This document shows, piece after piece, positions 54,161-54,182 of a DNA stretch of 54,182 bases; position 1 is the first letter of the stretch, and every line of letters begins with the position of its first letter. A model generated the notes under the pieces. That model was not told the DNA's origin, ran no database searches, and saw nothing but the letters and a program-made list of their open reading frames with translations. The stretch is taken from contig NZ_BAGJ01000042.1 in NCBI RefSeq assembly GCF_000308775.1, positions 1 to 54,182 on the forward strand, in the 5' to 3' direction. The DNA comes from Nocardia testacea NBRC 100365 (GTDB lineage Bacteria > Actinomycetota > Actinomycetes > Mycobacteriales > Mycobacteriaceae). The position numbers and the translations under genes are program-made.

Positions 54161-54182
54161 GGCTGCGGCGCGCCGTTCGCTT
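54157..54182 (-). CDS. C-terminus of upstream gene (likely roadblock/LC7)
   Basis: Only the last seven codons (ANGAPQP-stop) are in the window. The four-base overlap with DUF742 and the usual conservon order suggest a roadblock/LC7 protein (CvnB), but the residues themselves are not diagnostic. Confidence 0.35.

Overview
The window is high-GC actinobacterial DNA, most probably Nocardia or a close relative in the Mycobacteriales. Three things point there: a conserved block matching M. tuberculosis Rv1327c-Rv1343c, a yrbE/mce operon, and an orphan EspG/PPE-like type VII secretion locus. XRE-DUF397 and DUF742 conservon genes fit as well. I see no tRNA, rRNA, CRISPR array, intact transposase or prophage. 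All family calls come from reading the translations and from recalled family features; no database search was run.

Layout. (1) 1-8 kb: partial glgE divergent from glgP (alpha-glucan metabolism), then an AzgA-type purine permease, a DoxX protein and the helicase dinG. (2) 8-19.6 kb: an SDR, an LprD-like membrane protein and DUF3817, then a long minus-strand series: clpS, DUF2017, P1 peptidase, mec, cysO, cysM, rhomboid, cyclic-nucleotide phosphodiesterase, rph, rdgB. Divergent from clpS lies an NAD-salvage group, pncB-pncA, followed by a YjbR protein. Compared with M. tuberculosis, the block from pncB to lprD is inverted as a unit beside dinG, and murI is missing. cysO, mec and cysM form the protein-thiocarboxylate route to cysteine, but this CysO ends in Gly-Gly-Ala-Arg, not in Gly-Gly. 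(3) 19.6-25 kb: accessory genes: an autoregulated PadR repressor, an FAD monooxygenase behind a structured leader, a lipoprotein DUF1524 nuclease with a small partner ORF, an orphan PhoU-like protein and a deazaflavin-dependent nitroreductase.

(4) 25-33 kb: a complete yrbEA-yrbEB-mceA-F lipid-import operon with overlapping stops and starts, without mam genes. (5) 33-39 kb: a hypothetical gene, a VIT-type metal transporter, a YdjM-like membrane protein, an Rv3235-like protein, a VOC protein, a TetR regulator, and a cytochrome P450 that has lost its central and heme-binding region. (6) 39-42.2 kb: an operon for a DUF3558 lipoprotein, a small helical protein, a PPE-like protein and EspG. (7) 42.3-54 kb: an XRE regulator with a frameshifted DUF397 partner, two unknown genes, AIM24, SDR-DUF72, a glycine-rich protein convergent with a large unrecognised protein, a TetR-controlled azoreductase-SMR pair with two near-identical operators, a GMC oxidoreductase, and the edge of a conservon (DUF742).

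The best leads are the extended CysO tail processed (by inference) by the neighbouring Mec protease, the self-contained EspG/PPE-like operon, a hairpin-plus-inverted-repeat element found twice, and several operators that can be read directly from the sequence.
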